Shown here piece by piece: positions 11,501-26,500 of a DNA stretch of 64,000 bases. The stretch's first letter is position 1. Each line of letters begins with the position of its first letter. The position numbers and the translations under genes were made by a program. Location: positions 372,001 to 436,000 of the forward strand of contig JAVLUZ010000344.1 in the NCBI GenBank assembly GCA_036768485.1, written 5' to 3'. Origin of the DNA: Mermis nigrescens (Eukaryota > Nematoda > Enoplea > Mermithida > Mermithidae). The notes under the pieces are model-generated. The model was not told where the DNA came from. It did not search any database and saw only the letters and a program-made list of their open reading frames with translations.

Positions 11501-14500
11501 CGTTGTTGCTGTGAGGGGGACACAAATTTCGCACTCGCTTTGATAAACATATACAAAAAAGGAAGGCCAAGTATATTATAGGTAGCGCTATCGCGCTACC
11601 AATGATAATGAATAACTGTGGCCCAGACGCCGTCGACCGAAACCGAAAAGGACGCCGAGAATTATCACCATGCTCACATTTTCGGTCTTAATACCATCGA
11701 TTGACTAAATCGGAAGTGATAATTTTTGCTCAACCTAAACTATACGGCTTTAGACACGAACGAGAACGAATGTTCACAAGGATTGGAAATAAATATAAAT
11801 TTCTGCATAAGTACGTTATTTTGTTAAAAATCTAGAAGAGCATTTAAAGTGCTTATTATGAGACGATTAATAGCAGAGACTGCTTTATTGCTCATTTTTG
11901 AAATCGTCTGGTCTTTTAATATAATAGATAATATTTTAAAGAGAAATTCCGCCTTGAAAATTTTAGTAATTCTGCTCAGAAAAATCCTAAACACGTTTCT
12001 TCTGCTTCCAAACGCATTTGCGCTCGAAAACAGTTAGTACAATTAATTCGTTTGATTGCATTTGAAAATTGGTTGAAATTCGCCAGCCAGGATTTTTACG
12101 CATTTCAGGCATACATGGGCAGTAGCTTAATTCTGTGAGGATCTGGGTGACTGGCAAAAATCCAAAAAACATACCAAAAATTCAATTCTCGGGACTCTAT
12201 CGACTTTTGAGGAGGTCTGCCGGATTCTCTGGTCGGAGATCTAAACTCCAACTCACCCCCCACATCCACAATTTCAGGCCATTAGTAGTAGGTAGGGGCA
12301 GCCTAGGGAGCAATGCTGTGGGATAGGGTATGTTAGAACAAAGGGCAAGACATTATAGTTTGCTCCCTGAGAAAAGCCAGGGAGCACAGTATAGCATACC
12401 TTGTCTTGCAGTGTTGTTCTCCAGTTTGTCTCTGCCTATGCTTAAACAAGGGTTTGCAACCTGGAGAGCGAAAGTGCATGTTCGGATAGGCCGAAAGTGT
12501 CGGACCCAGACTAAGCTAGAGTTACGCCCCCACGTTAACGGTTGCGCTAATGCACACTTAAGCCAAATTCTTTTCTTTGTGGCAACCCTGGGAAGCATTC
12601 CGGCGGCTGAGTTCTCTCCTTTCCGGCAAAACTGTGGAGCATTCCGGCGCCGAATTGATACGAGTCCCTATGCTTAAATGGCGCAAAGCGCTAGAGTTGG
12701 GGCTGCTCCCTTACACTACCCCTGAGAGGGAAATAAAACCGTTCATGCAACCATACAACCTATATTTTATGCATTTTCTAGTAATGTTATAATGCTGTTA
12801 TACATTTTTTTAAGTTCAGCTTCTTTTTATTCCGGTAAACACAAGTTTTTCATTTTTGAACACTAATGCGATCGGTGATCCGGATGTGAAGCAAAGTGGC
12901 GTGCCGGGGAAGAGTTCCGGCTCATTCAACGATCTACCGGTTTTCTAGTTAGTGAGCATAGATTTACTGGCGATTTGACGTCAGCCGAAGCTTTGATATA
13001 ATAGGCGAAAAGAAACGAGAACTAATAAAAATTGAAAAGTGATTAAAATATGGCGGCTAAATTGTGCAACAAACATTTTGCACATTCCAAATTATGCATC
13101 TTACAAACTTCACATTCCAAATTGTGCACCTCACATTTCGCACAAAACCATAGCCAACCCTCCAAATCTCAACGGTTTCGCTTGATTTGAAATCCTTCAA
13201 GAAATGTTGAGCGTTTTGTGATTTGGAGCAGCTCAAGCAAGATAAAAATTATGTCATATTCCATGTGAGCTATAATGTGGGAATGGCGCTAACATAGCGA
13301 TGAATAAAAAGCGCACTGAGCGAGGTGATTAAAATTTAAGCCTCAAATGGATGAATCATTTTTGACGCGCTAAACAAGCGTGCACGCACTTCAAAAGCCT
13401 GCCTGGCTATAGCAACCAAAGTGAAGCTTTGAGAGCATAGGTGGGCAGCACCGAAATTCTGGGGTGCAAGATTTTTCAAAGGTCAAAAAATGGTCTTAAA
13501 ATAATAGTATGGTGAAAAAACACCATTTTTCAACGTTTCTCATCAAGCTATCCATTGGCACGAAAAATTGCGGAAAAACACAAAAAATTTCAAAAATTGA
13601 ATTCTGGTGAGTATTTTGATTTCTGGGGAGTTATTTGGCCTTCTAGGGGTGCATACCCCCAACCCCCTCGCCCACTGTGTTTGAGAGTCAAAGCTTGTAG
13701 CTACAACTTGAGATTTAAATAAACATGAATTGAAATAGAAAATCACCATATCTTGGCTATTCAATTCAATACGGTGGTAGATGTATGATAGACTCATATA
13801 TTGTGCACCTCACATGTTAAACAGCAAGCTCACAATCCGCATTGTGCAACTCGCAAAAATTCACATTCTAAATTGTGCAACTCATAAAAACTCACAATCC
13901 AAAATTGTGCACCTCACAAAAAGTCCAATTCCAAATTGTGAACCTCACGTTCTGCACAAATAGCGCAAAAGCATGACATTCTACAGAAGATGCTGTACAT
14001 TATGCACAAAAATAACACATTCTGCACAAGAAGCATCACAATCAACACAGAAACTATCACAATCGACGCATTTCATGAAAAATCTCAATTTTATGTGATT
14101 CACACGCTTTATTTATAAAAAATGAGTAAGTCATAAGCGCTAACTATAGGAAAAAGGTGAAGAAAGATACAGTAGTTAGTGGGGGCAGCCTAGGGAGCAA
14201 TTCTGTGGGATAGGTAATGCTAACGCATAGGGAAATCGCTGACACTACCATTTCAGATTTTCCCATACATTTATTCCCTCTTGGATTATTTTGATTTCCC
14301 TAGGCTTTTTCCAGTCTACCACATACTATTGCCTCTTTCTTCACGTTTTTTCCTATAGTTAGCGCTTATGATGACTTACGAGCATGACCCATTTCTTTTA
14401 TAAATAAAGCGTATAAAGAATGTAGAATTGAGATTTTTCATGGAATGTGTCGATTGAAATGGTTTTTGTGCTAATTGTGATACTTTTTGTGCAGAATGTG

Positions 14501-17500
14501 TTGTTTTTGTGCAGAATGTGCAGTGTTCTGTGCAGAATGAGAGGTGTACAATTAAGAATGTGAGATTTTTTGCTGGTTTTGTGCCATTCCGAATTCCACA
14601 CGGAATATGACATCATTTTTCAGCTTGCTTGAGCTGCTCCAAAATCACAAAATGCTAAATATTTCTTAAAAGATTTCAAATTATGCAAAACCGTTGAAAT
14701 TTGGGAGTTGGCTATGTTTTTGAGCGAAACGTGAGGCGCACTTTTTGGAATGTGAAGTTTGTGAGATGCACAATTTGAAATGTGCAAAATGTGAGTTACA
14801 CAATTTTAGCCGCCATATTGGATTTTAATCATTTCCCAATTTTTATTAGTTTTCGTTTCTTTTTGCCCGTTAAGCTTCGGCTGACGTCAAATCGCCAATA
14901 AATCTACACTCACTAACCGTCAAACTGGCAAATCTTTGAATATGAGCTGGAACTCTTTCCCAGCGCGCGACTTTGCTTCACCTACGGATCACCGATCGCA
15001 TTAGTGTTTAAAAATGGAAAACTTGTGTTCGCCGGAATAAAAAAGAAGCTGAACTAAAAAGAATGTACAACAGCATTATAACATTACTAGAAATGCATAA
15101 AATATAGGTTGTATGGTTGCATGAACGGTTGTATTTCCCTCTCAGGGGTAGTGTAAGGGAGTAACCCCAATCAGTGCTTTGCGCCATTTAAGCATGGGGC
15201 TCGTATCAATTCGGCGCCGGAATGCTCCACAGTTTTGCCGAAAAGGAGAGAACTCAGCCGCCGGAAAGCTCCCCAGGGTTGTCGGAAAGGAAAGAACTAG
15301 GCTTTAGTGCGCATTAGCGCAACCGTTAGCACGGAGGGGACTTAACTTTAGCTTAGTCTGGGTCTGACACTTTCGGCCTATCCGCCCATTCACTTTTGCT
15401 TTCCAGGGTGCAAGCCCTTGTTTAAGCATTGGTAGAGACAACCTGGAGAACACCACTTTAAGATAAGGTATGTATGCCATTCTGAGCTCCCTAGCTTTTC
15501 TCACGGAGCGAACTATAGAGCCTTGCCCTGTGTTGTAACATACCCTATCCCATAGCACTGCTCCCTAAGCTGCCCCACCTATTACTGCCTTTTATACATT
15601 CACAATTTACCTGTAGTGGACAACAAAGTGTTTCTTTCGAATTATGAAATTGCGCATACGATTTCTAGCGAATTTAGCAGTGAATAATTTGAAAATGAAG
15701 TAAGTTTTCTCAGGAAATTTTCTCTTTATCTAGAAGAGAAGAGTTTCCGAAAGTAATTCAAGAATCTATCGTTCCTTGCGCTGGCATGGCGAAGTCAGTT
15801 GAGCAGCAAACGATGACAGAAACTACTTATATACTTTGTTGACGAAAGTTTTTTGAGCCCGAAATTTTGAAATGTTGTAGTGACCAGTGACCACACATGC
15901 AAATGGCGGGAGAGGAGTCAGCTTGCCTAGCCGCAGGGTCACCGAAAAAGTATTTTCAGCTAAAATAGCTTCAAAAACTAATATAAATGCTAAAATAGCG
16001 TGAAAACCATACTAATCATTAGTTTCTGGTCAATTTAAAGCACTTTGAAGAAAACTTTTAATTTATTTTCATTTTAGACCTATATTTTGCCGTATTTTAC
16101 CTAAAAAATTTCCTATCTTTTCCATTCCAAGGTCTTAGGCCCTTAAACTTTCCACTTATGTCTGGTCTTAAATAAAGGATCTTCTTAAGGACTAAAATTA
16201 ATGTTTTAAACTTTACTTAAAATCTTTCGCTCTCGCATTTCAAAGCGAAATCTTATAGAGTAACTATATTGCTAAAATCAAAATAATTGAAAATGATAAG
16301 TATCTATATCTTTTATTTATAAATATTTATTCTATCGAAAATAAATTTAGAATAAATAGTTTTTACAATAAATAGTGCTGTCGTCTATCATACGAATTTT
16401 AGTTCAATTTAGCATTTCTACGATTTTTGATCTGTCTCACAATTAAGTTTGATTCTGGAATAATTTTGTTACCGCCTCAAATTGATTCACCTTAGATAGT
16501 TGGCACCAAGAGAATGCCTCATTAATTCGACACAAATTCTGCTGTCGTCTCACGTATCGCTCGGATTTGCAAGTCCTCGTCGGGACATAGAACCACGTTC
16601 TTCCGGGGCAAGTTCTAAGTATCCAAGATCCTCGATTTTTCTTTACCCAACTGGAATTAATAATAATAATACGGGGTGTTTCAAAAAAACGAAACCCATA
16701 TCAGACCTTGTAACTTCGAAACGACTCGCTCAATTTGAATGCAATTAGCTTTAATGAATAGATAAAAGCCTTCATAAAGATGTCGCAAAGTTTCGTATTC
16801 GCAGCTTTATTTGTTCTTGTACTCGTACAACGCGCATTTAGGTTAAAGTCGTTTTTTCATTAAATTCAATGTGTCGTAAGAAATGAATCCCGTGTTTGCG
16901 ACGTTGTAGCTTTAGATCGAGTGAACTGTTTAGAATACGGTCTGCTTTAATCAAAAGCTCATTTATCTAGCTGATGGTCTCTAAATTTTCGTATTATTTT
17001 GCTCGTTGGTTCAAGAGCTATTCAGATTTTGCCTAAGGTCACTCCCTCGGCCATTCAGCCAGCAATGACAAAATAACCAGCGAGTCACTTGCGCTTGTGA
17101 ATGACCTAAGGAATGACCTTTGGCGAAAGCTCAATAACTCTCGAACCAAGTAGCGAAATAGTACGAAAATTTACTGGCTAACACCTAGACTAACAGGCTT
17201 TTGAATAAAGCAGACCGTATTCTAAAATATTTAGTCCATTTAAGAGCTACAACGTTGCAAACACGTGATTTATTTCTCAACACGCATTGTATTTAATGAA
17301 AAAAACGACTTTTACATAATTGCGCGTTGTACAAGAACAGAGCAAGCTACGGATACGAAGCTTTGCAAGTTTCTGACGAAGGTTTTTGTCTATCGTTTAA
17401 AGCAATTTGCACTGAAATTGAGCGAGCCGTTGGAAAGCTACGAGGTCGGATATGGGTTTCGTTTTTGAAGCACTCTGTATAATTAAACTTGTAAAGCTTA

Positions 17501-20500
17501 ATTTTATATTAATAAAAATTTGTCATTTGTAATACTTTGACGATGCTCCAAATTTTGTACAAGCGTAATATTGTTTCGGATTCGGAGCTGGTTCCGGAAA
17601 TTGCCCCAAGCGACACGTTTTATTAATATTATCCGGTGGAGAAATACGAGATTTATCCGATATCGTAAGATTCGTTTCGTCCGATAAACTTATATTTTTC
17701 CTTTCAAATTCATGGCAGTGTAAGGAAGCTGAAAAGAATAAAGGGAAATAAAAACAAATAAATGCAGTGGATAAAATAATAAATTTGGAATAAATACTTG
17801 CATATGTTTAGAACAAAATTTATAATGACGAGTAAATAATAAATAAATAAATTTAAAGGGAATGAGTAAAATAATAAGTAATGATCAAATTTAAATTTTT
17901 AAAATTTGAATTTAAAATTATAATAGAAAAAAATGAGTTAGTCTCACCAAGTAATGTAGAAGCGATCAATAAGCCGAATTTATTCATGTAAGCCAAAGTC
18001 GCGTTTGATAAGTGCAAAGCCGTGACATTTATTCAGATTTTCGACAAATTAAATGACCTCATTACGAAAAGCAACCGGTCATAAATACAACACCAAAAAT
18101 AGATAAAAAGGTAAATAAATATCCTAAATAACAAATGAAAATGTGGGAAAAAGTGGCTAAGTAGATCAAATTTCCGGTAAATGACCTAAAAAGTTCAAAA
18201 TTTCGTGCCATAGTCCGAACAGCCTAAGTAAACAACTAATGAGACCGTTTGGGCTCTAGCGTCAAAAGTACGAAAATGGTTTCCTGAGAAGCATCGCTTA
18301 CCCACTTGTATAATTCGGCAACCGAATTATGCAACTGTGGTTACGCAATGAACTGCAGGAAGCTAAGGAAGCTATTGACACAGTTCCAAAATTAAAAGTT
18401 TATTCGCGCCATTCAATGCCACGCAATATTTGCATAATTTCGACCATAACCAGTCTTTTCTTTGTCACGCCGATCGTCCGATTTTGAGCTCTACGTAGTA
18501 CCTATACGTTGCATGTTTATTCAATGGTCTTAAATGGCGAAAAGCAAGCCCAGACGTTTCGTCGTCGGTTTCGGGCCGAAAGCGAGAAATTTTATTCAAT
18601 TACGAAAAACGGGCCAAATTAAGCAATTTTTTGACACAACAACAATAATAATGAATAACAATAACATAAATTTAAAAGAAACGTTTTGAATTCGATCTGC
18701 AATTCCTTTTCAGTTGCGAGTAGACGTGCACGTGGAACCCAAGTAAGTCCAGCCTGGGGAGAGGCAGTCAGCAAGGTCGTTTTCTGTGTACAATGAATAT
18801 TTTATTAAGATTTTTGAACTCTCCCAAGAGAAGTTAGAAAAACCAGAACATAGGAAAAGCATAATTTTTTTAGCTACTCACTGAAAAATTTAAAAATAAA
18901 GTCTAAAATGACAGTATTTTTATAATATGGCTGCCTCCATGACGGTCATATTAAAAAATGTGAATTCTTTACAAAATCAATTTCGAAAGCGTTTTTGGAA
19001 TTCAAAACAACTTTAAACATCGAATAGTATGAAACGTACAACTGATAAGATGCGTTGTATATGGTGGCAACCTTATTAGAAAAGATTAAACTGAAATTAC
19101 AGAATGATTTAAGAAGCATTAGAGATTAAATAGGGAGAGATTTAGAGTAGGTACCTACACAAATATCTCTAACTAATATATTATTTTTCAATGAGAAAAC
19201 TGTACCTACATTATGTAGTGACCATGCAAAGTTTGAACGGTTTTTAGAGTATGACATACAGCAGACGTATGCTAGCAAAATTTTTTTCGGCAAAAGTTTT
19301 GCTGTAAAATCATCTATCCGAAACATTTTATTTCTTAAAATCCACTAATGGGTAGTCGATTTAATCTGATAAATATCCATTTCACTGAAGAACAATATTC
19401 GATGGATGAGAAGTGTAGGTACTTGCCTTGGCTTGCACTTAAACTGTAGGTGCACATTATCAGCTGATTTGCGCTAATGTTTCTGAAAGCCAAATGAATT
19501 TCGGTTATTTTTGTCCTTATTTTTCTCAAAGTATGAATGGATCGAAAGTTGCAAAGATAAATATTAAAAATTTGTCAATTCATGTGAAGAAGTCGTGGGA
19601 AGCTTCTTTGACCTATAGTGCATTAAAAATTGCTATAAACGTTATAACAACGTAAAGACTGCTAATTGACAGTTTATTATCAATTCAAATCACTTTGGCA
19701 AGAAAATTGTGATTTTTTTGTTTTTGTCTCTAATTAGGCCTAATTTTGAACAAAATCCATTTTGTATGGTCTTCTGGGAATAGACCACAAACCCCCTCCC
19801 CACGAGCATGTCTAATCTCGACTTAAGGAAAAAATGATAAATTATTTGAAAAATAAGACAAAATTGATGTCAAAAACTAAAAAATCACAACTTGTTTTGA
19901 AAAAATGCTGGAAATTGACTATAAACTGTGAATTAAGACTACGCTTCTGAACCTTTCTAGCAATTTTTAAGACCATTTCAGCTCAGTAAATCTCCAGGTA
20001 CGAGTATGACCATCTTAGACCGATATGACCAAAATGTGGTGGTTTTCCTGATACAAAAAAGATAAACAAAAGCAACTTGCGCAATTTTTTGGACGTTAGT
20101 ATACATAAATTTTACTACTTGCTCTTGTAATACAAGTAAACGACATAAGAACTTCGTTCAGTAAAGTAGACACATAATATGTAGGATCAACACAAAGATA
20201 TCACCCAATAAATTCTCTTTGATTAACCAGCAGACGATCCACCCAGTATCGTTTTAATCAGGCTAAGCAAATCGGCTGAAGCTAAAAAGTGTTTGAATTT
20301 ATATCGCCAGAATAGCAAGAAAATAAGACGTTTAAACGAATAGTATCACATTTTTTCTCGATAATTGTTAGAAAAGACGTAGGTATAACATTTTTCACAT
20401 AAAGTCAATAAGCGTATTCGGATGAGCTTAGATTAGCGCAACGCTGGCTTAGATTTTCCCTAAAAAAATTCGAGAAATAATTGTGCTTGAAAAGACAAAA

Positions 20501-23500
20501 ACAAATAAAGTGTGAAAATTGAAATAATCTTGAAAGATAAAATTTTTCAACTCCTGAAATTTTGGAAAGAACGAAAAAGTAAAATTTTAATATAAAAATC
20601 AGACGACAAAAAAATTTTATATAAAAATTGCGAAATCCATTTTTTTGTTTGTTCACTTGTGCCAGTTATGCTAGGAACCGGCTTAATCGTGCTGGGCACT
20701 ATCGCTGCACATGCGGAATTCGACTGCGTGGGCAAAAAGCCTTTGGTGCAATCGCAAAGGCAAAAACCCCTCTTGCACACTGCCCCCAAAGGACATTGAT
20801 CATTTATGGCGCATTGATCTTGTAGACTGACGCGAGCTTTGAAGCATTCCCCGTTGTACGCAATTTCGCCCGCTTGTTTATATCAAACTTCATTAATTTT
20901 ATTTATAGAAGGCACTTATACTTGAAAAATAAAAAAGAAGAACAACGATGTAAAAAATTGTATAAACTGAAAAAAATAAAATATTAAAAATCAAACTTCA
21001 TTAATTTTATTTATAAAAAGATATTTTAAGTCGAAAAATATAAGAATAACAATGATATAAAAAATACAAAAATATAAAATTACTAAAAGTACCAAATTAA
21101 TATAATTATTAATATTAAACTTATTAAACCTAAGTAGTACCATTCTTCTACTAATTTAAATTCAGAATAAGGAAAAATGACATCAATCGCTTGATTTTAT
21201 TCTTTCTAATAATTAAATCATCAAATTGATCATTCGTTGTCTATTTATTTTTAATGAAAATAATATTTTAATACTTCAGTATACCTTTGCCTTATTTCAA
21301 TTCATTACCAAATAAACTCGCAAATAATTATAATCAAAATATACTTTTTGGTAATTATCACCAAAATCAGTTTCATCATCTATCACATTTCTAAGGGTGT
21401 GTACATCGCTAGCAACAACATTTTCTTAGGGAGTCAGGATCAGACATGCACGTAGGGTTTAGTGGATTCGAGGTTCTAATAGACCCCCAGAATTGCAGGA
21501 ATGGGCAATTTTTTGGTGAAAATGAGGCAAAATGAAGGCCAAAAAATGGATTAAAATTGAAAATTTTCGCCAAAAATATCTTAAAATTGACCAAAAACTG
21601 TGTAATAACGCAATTTAACATTATTCTAGCGCGTAAACTAGTTTTTGAGGTCATTTTGTCCTAAAAAAGCTCGACTCTTGACCTTTCAATTCGGCTGACC
21701 CCCCAAATCGGCCATGCTGTGCATCTATAATCAGGGTGCATTTGACAACCTAGAATAGTTAGCTGCTAATATCTTAAAATGCCACTGACCCCTACAGTAT
21801 TTCCAGTTTTCCAAAAATCTACGAAAATAAACTGCTTTAAGATTGTGGGGCTTACTGGTATCAATCTCTCGAATGACCACTTTTTGACCATATTTCAATC
21901 GAATCTATAAAGTATAATACTTAACTTTCTGTTTTTTATGTTTCAGAAAGAAAGAGCATCGTCAGAAGCGTCGCCAAATTGTGTTTTTGACATGCACTGA
22001 CCGTTTTACCTCAAAAAAGACGTAAATTTTTTTGATACTCGCCCTTAAAATTTTACACGCTCCTGCTGCTGAATCATAAGATGTTTTACGCAAATTAATT
22101 CTGAATTTGTTCATAACCCTTCCATAGATGCTTTAGTTTTATATTCCCATACTTACTTGCACACGATCTGACACAAATTTGAGGTGGATTATCATCGGAT
22201 ATGGTAAAATTATCCGAATAGGGTAAAAAGCCAGATTTACACCGACAATTTCGACCCGAACATTCCATGCTGTAACCACCGTCACATTGTTCATCTAAGA
22301 AACAAGGTCCGTTGAGAAGAGCTCTGGGATAGCAAGAGCCTCTGATGAATACTGGATTGGGTTCCAGACAGGGCTTGCGGCAGCAAACTGTGGCTGAGTA
22401 GCTCTGGCCTGAATTCAAAACTCTATAATCAATTTTTCTTAAGTAGATGTCGGCATGAATTTCACTAGAGTGAGCCCTTAAAATAATTTAAAGCGAATTT
22501 TCTAGGCCCAAAACCGTTGAGAATATAGGCAGCAAGGAAATTCCGGGGGGGCCAGGGGCCAGGAAGGGGAATTGCCAAAAATGTTACTAAAAATAGAATT
22601 CTAGGGGTCGACAGTTATCTGAGGGGTTTTGCCTTCTGGGAGGGGGGTACAAACCCCCAAACCCCTCCCCACGCCCATGTGTGGTTGAATCTAATCGACA
22701 ATAGCATTTTTTGATCTCGGACTTATTTCTTTTCAGAATGTAAAAACAGAAAATTTTAGAACATATTTAATGAAATTGAACGATAAATGACTATGATTCG
22801 AAAAGTGACTTACTGGCGTAAAGCGAAGAAAAATAAATACTTAAATCGATCGGAAAGAATGCTTAATTTCGAATTCCTAATAATTTAATTTCGAAATCTT
22901 AATAATTTCGAATTCCAATTTTCAGCTATCTTACGCAAAAAAGAGCAGTATTTCGCAAGGATCAGCAACTATTCTAGGAAAGTCAAGCCCAAGCCCCCCC
23001 CCAAGAAAGCGTATTATTTGGTGAGACGTATATACGAATCGGTAATATAGTGTGCCAAAAATTTTATGACTTTAATATGCGCTACAAGTGTAAAAAAATC
23101 CAAAAACAGTGATTTTTCAAAGCCGTCACGGGTTGAAAATGAAGTGTTTCATAGATTCGAAAGGAAAGAAATCAATTCTAGCAACGACAAAAATAATCCA
23201 GGCATTTGATTTATGATGACTTATCTCTTATGACCAAATCTTCCATCAAGTGAAAGAATGTTATTTCTTTCAGCGTGATAGCAAATAGGAGCAATTACAG
23301 TCTGACCATGTCGCGCAAAACTATCGATAAATTCTTGTTCAAATTAATTTTGACTGATGAATAATTTTAAATTATTTCCTGATAGATTAATGTTATTCAA
23401 ATCGTTAAACTAGCACTTGTTTCATTCTCTTAAGAATGAACAACCGCTAGTTTAATAATTATATTATTTATCAAAGAATTAATAAAGGAGGAAACAACCT

Positions 23501-26500
23501 TAATAGTTAGCCTTAACTACTAACCTTAAGTCGTTTAAATCGATTTTATTCATTCAAAAAAGAAATAAATCGTTTGCTGTTCCAAATTTTGTCTTCTTCA
23601 GATGATCGTTTTATTTATAGGTACCATTGTATAACTTGATGACAAAAGCAAGATATGAAAAAAATAAAATCAATTAGAGCTTTTTAGCCGCAAAAAACCC
23701 AGAGCTTTTGCTGTTTAACATTCGTTATTAGTATTCTTAAACATTTCTGTACAAAGAAAGAACTCGTATTAATGTTCAACAATTAAACTTTAGGTTTTAA
23801 TTTTTACATTCAACTTCAACCTTTTTCTTTTCCTTCATGCCCAAATTAATCATCCCATATCGTTCATCTTCAAAAATTATCAAACATTTATTCAAGCTTA
23901 TTGCAGATTTTAGCTGAACGCCTTAGATCTTTTCGTGAGGGCATTTCAATTTTTTTAACTTAAGAGCAAAAGCAATGTCATGGAACGTTGAAAAAATCGG
24001 TTGACAATTTGACATTTTAGAGTGAATTTTAAGGGAAAAATAACCGATTGTTATTTTTTGGGTATAGGAAAAATAATTGAAATAACTTTCACTCGGAATA
24101 ATTCTCAAATTCAACATATTGCACAAATAATGTAGGCAATCTAAGATACAAGGATGGTCCATTGAAATGCAGCTTCACCTAACATTTTTTATGACGTATA
24201 TTCAAAAAAATTAGATTTTATTGCACCTGGTAGCCAAAAAATTTTATCTTTAGTAATTTATCTTTATCTTTAGTCGATTACTTTTTTCTTATATTTACGA
24301 TTGATCGATCCATTATAATAACATGAAAGCCGGACCTATTAAACGGGGCAATTTAAATTCGACTAGTAATCAAGGTCAGGGAAAAATCATTTACGTTAGA
24401 AAAAAAGCATTTCGGTTTTCTGCTCATAAAATCGATGCGTTGTGTTTTATTAGACCAAACGACATGCTTGCTAGTCAGAAGGAAACACAAAAAGGCAAAC
24501 ATATAAAATTTGTAAGAAATAATACGTAGAAAATAAATGAAATTTTGTTTCGCTAATATTCTGATCGACAATGAAATAAAAATCGAAGAATGCTCGTTAA
24601 AAATCGAAAAATCCACCATTTTTATTTAGAAAAACCAATAATTTTTGGCAATACTCAAATGTATATAATAAAAAAGAATATATGAATACAAAAATAAAAA
24701 TAATTGCAAATGGTAATGTACCAGCCGCCCTGTGGCAATAATGACTATCCGCCGGACAATTAGAGCGATTCGAATGTCGATCGTTGTGAACTTGAAGGTC
24801 ACAAGTGAATTGCGGGTCGGGCAATTGACTTAGTGGACAAACTGCCCGACAACAAATACCATAACCTGACACATCGTCCGTGTAACAATAATGCCCCTCT
24901 GTAGTGCAATTGTCCACTTTTTTGCCGGAATTAGCATAATTTTGTATAACAGCAACGCTAGTGACGTTGAGATAACATGATCCGGCCGGCTTTGCTCCCG
25001 TTGGGCAATGCAGTTCTGCATAAAGAACTGTATTGATGAATAATTATTCATGCTTTGGTGGGAGGCTTCTATCAGAAAAGTGCGTTTCGTGCTTTGGTGG
25101 GAGGCTTTCATCAGAAAAGTAAGTATCATCACACGTGGGCGTGGGGGTATGTGACTTTGAACCCCGAAAGTCCGGCAGACCCCTCAGAATCGATGGATAT
25201 CCAGAATAAAATGTTTGGCACGTTTTTGGGATTTTTGCCAGTTCTAAGCCATAGACCCCAGAATTCGGCTTCTGCCCACGTATGTGCACCATCTTATATC
25301 CTTATTCATCTCTTCCTCGACAGACAACCGTCTCACATGACAACTTTTGATAGCTTAACCTGGAACCAGACATTTTTTGTGCGCGGGCAGGGTCTGCGAG
25401 GACCCGTGCTCTGAAAGGAGAAGGGAAGGGGAATCCTTTGGAAAATATGATTAATCAGGAACAAAATGATCAAAAATCGTAACTTTTTTGCGAAAGTGTT
25501 TGGTAATCGGCGATTGCTGCGTTGTTCGAGTATATTAATTTCTAGAAGTAAAGCTCTCAAACCGAATACCAGATCGGCTAAGCGTGCGTCTATACGTCTT
25601 ATTTTGTTACCTGTTTCTTCTATTCAAAAGGATCCCGAGGTATATCTGGGCAACCACACCATTCATAATATAAGGTCCAAAAAAGTGGAACTAGAATACA
25701 TTAGAATATAATTCGACTCAAAATAAGAAAATCGGAATTATTTATTAGAACACAAATATACGAAATATAAAGTATGACGTAGGGATTACGAATTCAATTC
25801 AATTCAAGTCAAATTCAATTCTATTCATTATTAATTTATAATTCAATTAGTTTTATTTGTTAAGAAATAAAATTTGATAAGAATAAGTGAAAAAATCTAA
25901 TTTGATTAAAAAATTGTTTAAAATATTTATTAATCAAGATTTACGAAAATTAAGAGACAAAAATTATAGATGCAGGACACCTACCGGCTTGGCAGGATGA
26001 TTCAAACTGCCTAGTTCCTTCAATGCACTGGCATTTATTTTGAATGCAAGAGGAAAAGGGCACTACGCATTCTTGGTTCTTATTGCACGACTGCCCCAAA
26101 ACGCTATCTTAAAAACGAGCCATACGTCAATGTTCTCTTGAATTGAGAATATGGGTCGATTAAAATAAAAAACTTAATAAAGATAAAAATGAACATTCAT
26201 CACAGCCTTTTCTAAAAGAACAGTTTAGGCATAAAAATGACAAATTTGAAAATATCCGGTGACTCAACGTATTGCAAGAGTAATGAAACTATAAGTGCCT
26301 ACCTGAAAGTTTTTATTCAAGATGAAATAGCCACAATGATTAAATAAAACGTGTATTTCAAATTTCGTTGATAGACACCGTTCAAAAATAGGTTTTTTTG
26401 TTAATTTTTCAATAATGCAACATTATTTAGAAATATTCATTTTTTGCATCGATCAGAGAGCCGCAATTTCCGATAATATTTATTTATGGTCAGTCATGTA

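Larger units (their letters stand above)
12283..15587. mobile_element. 3.3-kb long inverted repeat (foldback-type element)
   Basis: GGGGCAGCCTAGGGAGCAAT.. at 12296 is mirrored by the right end CTCCCTAAGCTGCCCC near 15575. The arms correspond in order (GCATTCCGGCG.., ACTAATGCGATCGG.., TTTTTCCTATAGTTAGCGC..) towards a centre near 14250. The left arm is lengthened by MITE-A copy 3. The inner arms carry TGTGCA tandem repeats. A short piece with a third copy of the end sequence sits at the centre (about 14170-14335). No transposase is seen. Confidence 0.8.
8402..16490 (-). other. 8-kb intron filled with repeats
   Basis: The intron between exons 9 and 10 holds, in order, an inverted repeat (8535-9286), a TTTACAC-rich repeat region (9470-11600) and a 3.3-kb inverted repeat (12283-15587) with MITE-A inside. 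I see no convincing exon. Confidence 0.6.

Noticed and set aside
11570..11625. Helitron 3' end
   Set aside because: The hairpin is present but no CTRR follows and no TC start was found.
13775..14085. Possible CRISPR-like array
   Set aside because: Repeat units vary in length and sequence, have no unique spacers, and the genome is clearly eukaryotic.
24323..24529. 68-codon frame MKAGPIKRGNLN..
   Set aside because: Within an intron of the EB/chitin-binding gene, overlapped by a longer frame on the other strand, with no recognisable domain or splice context.
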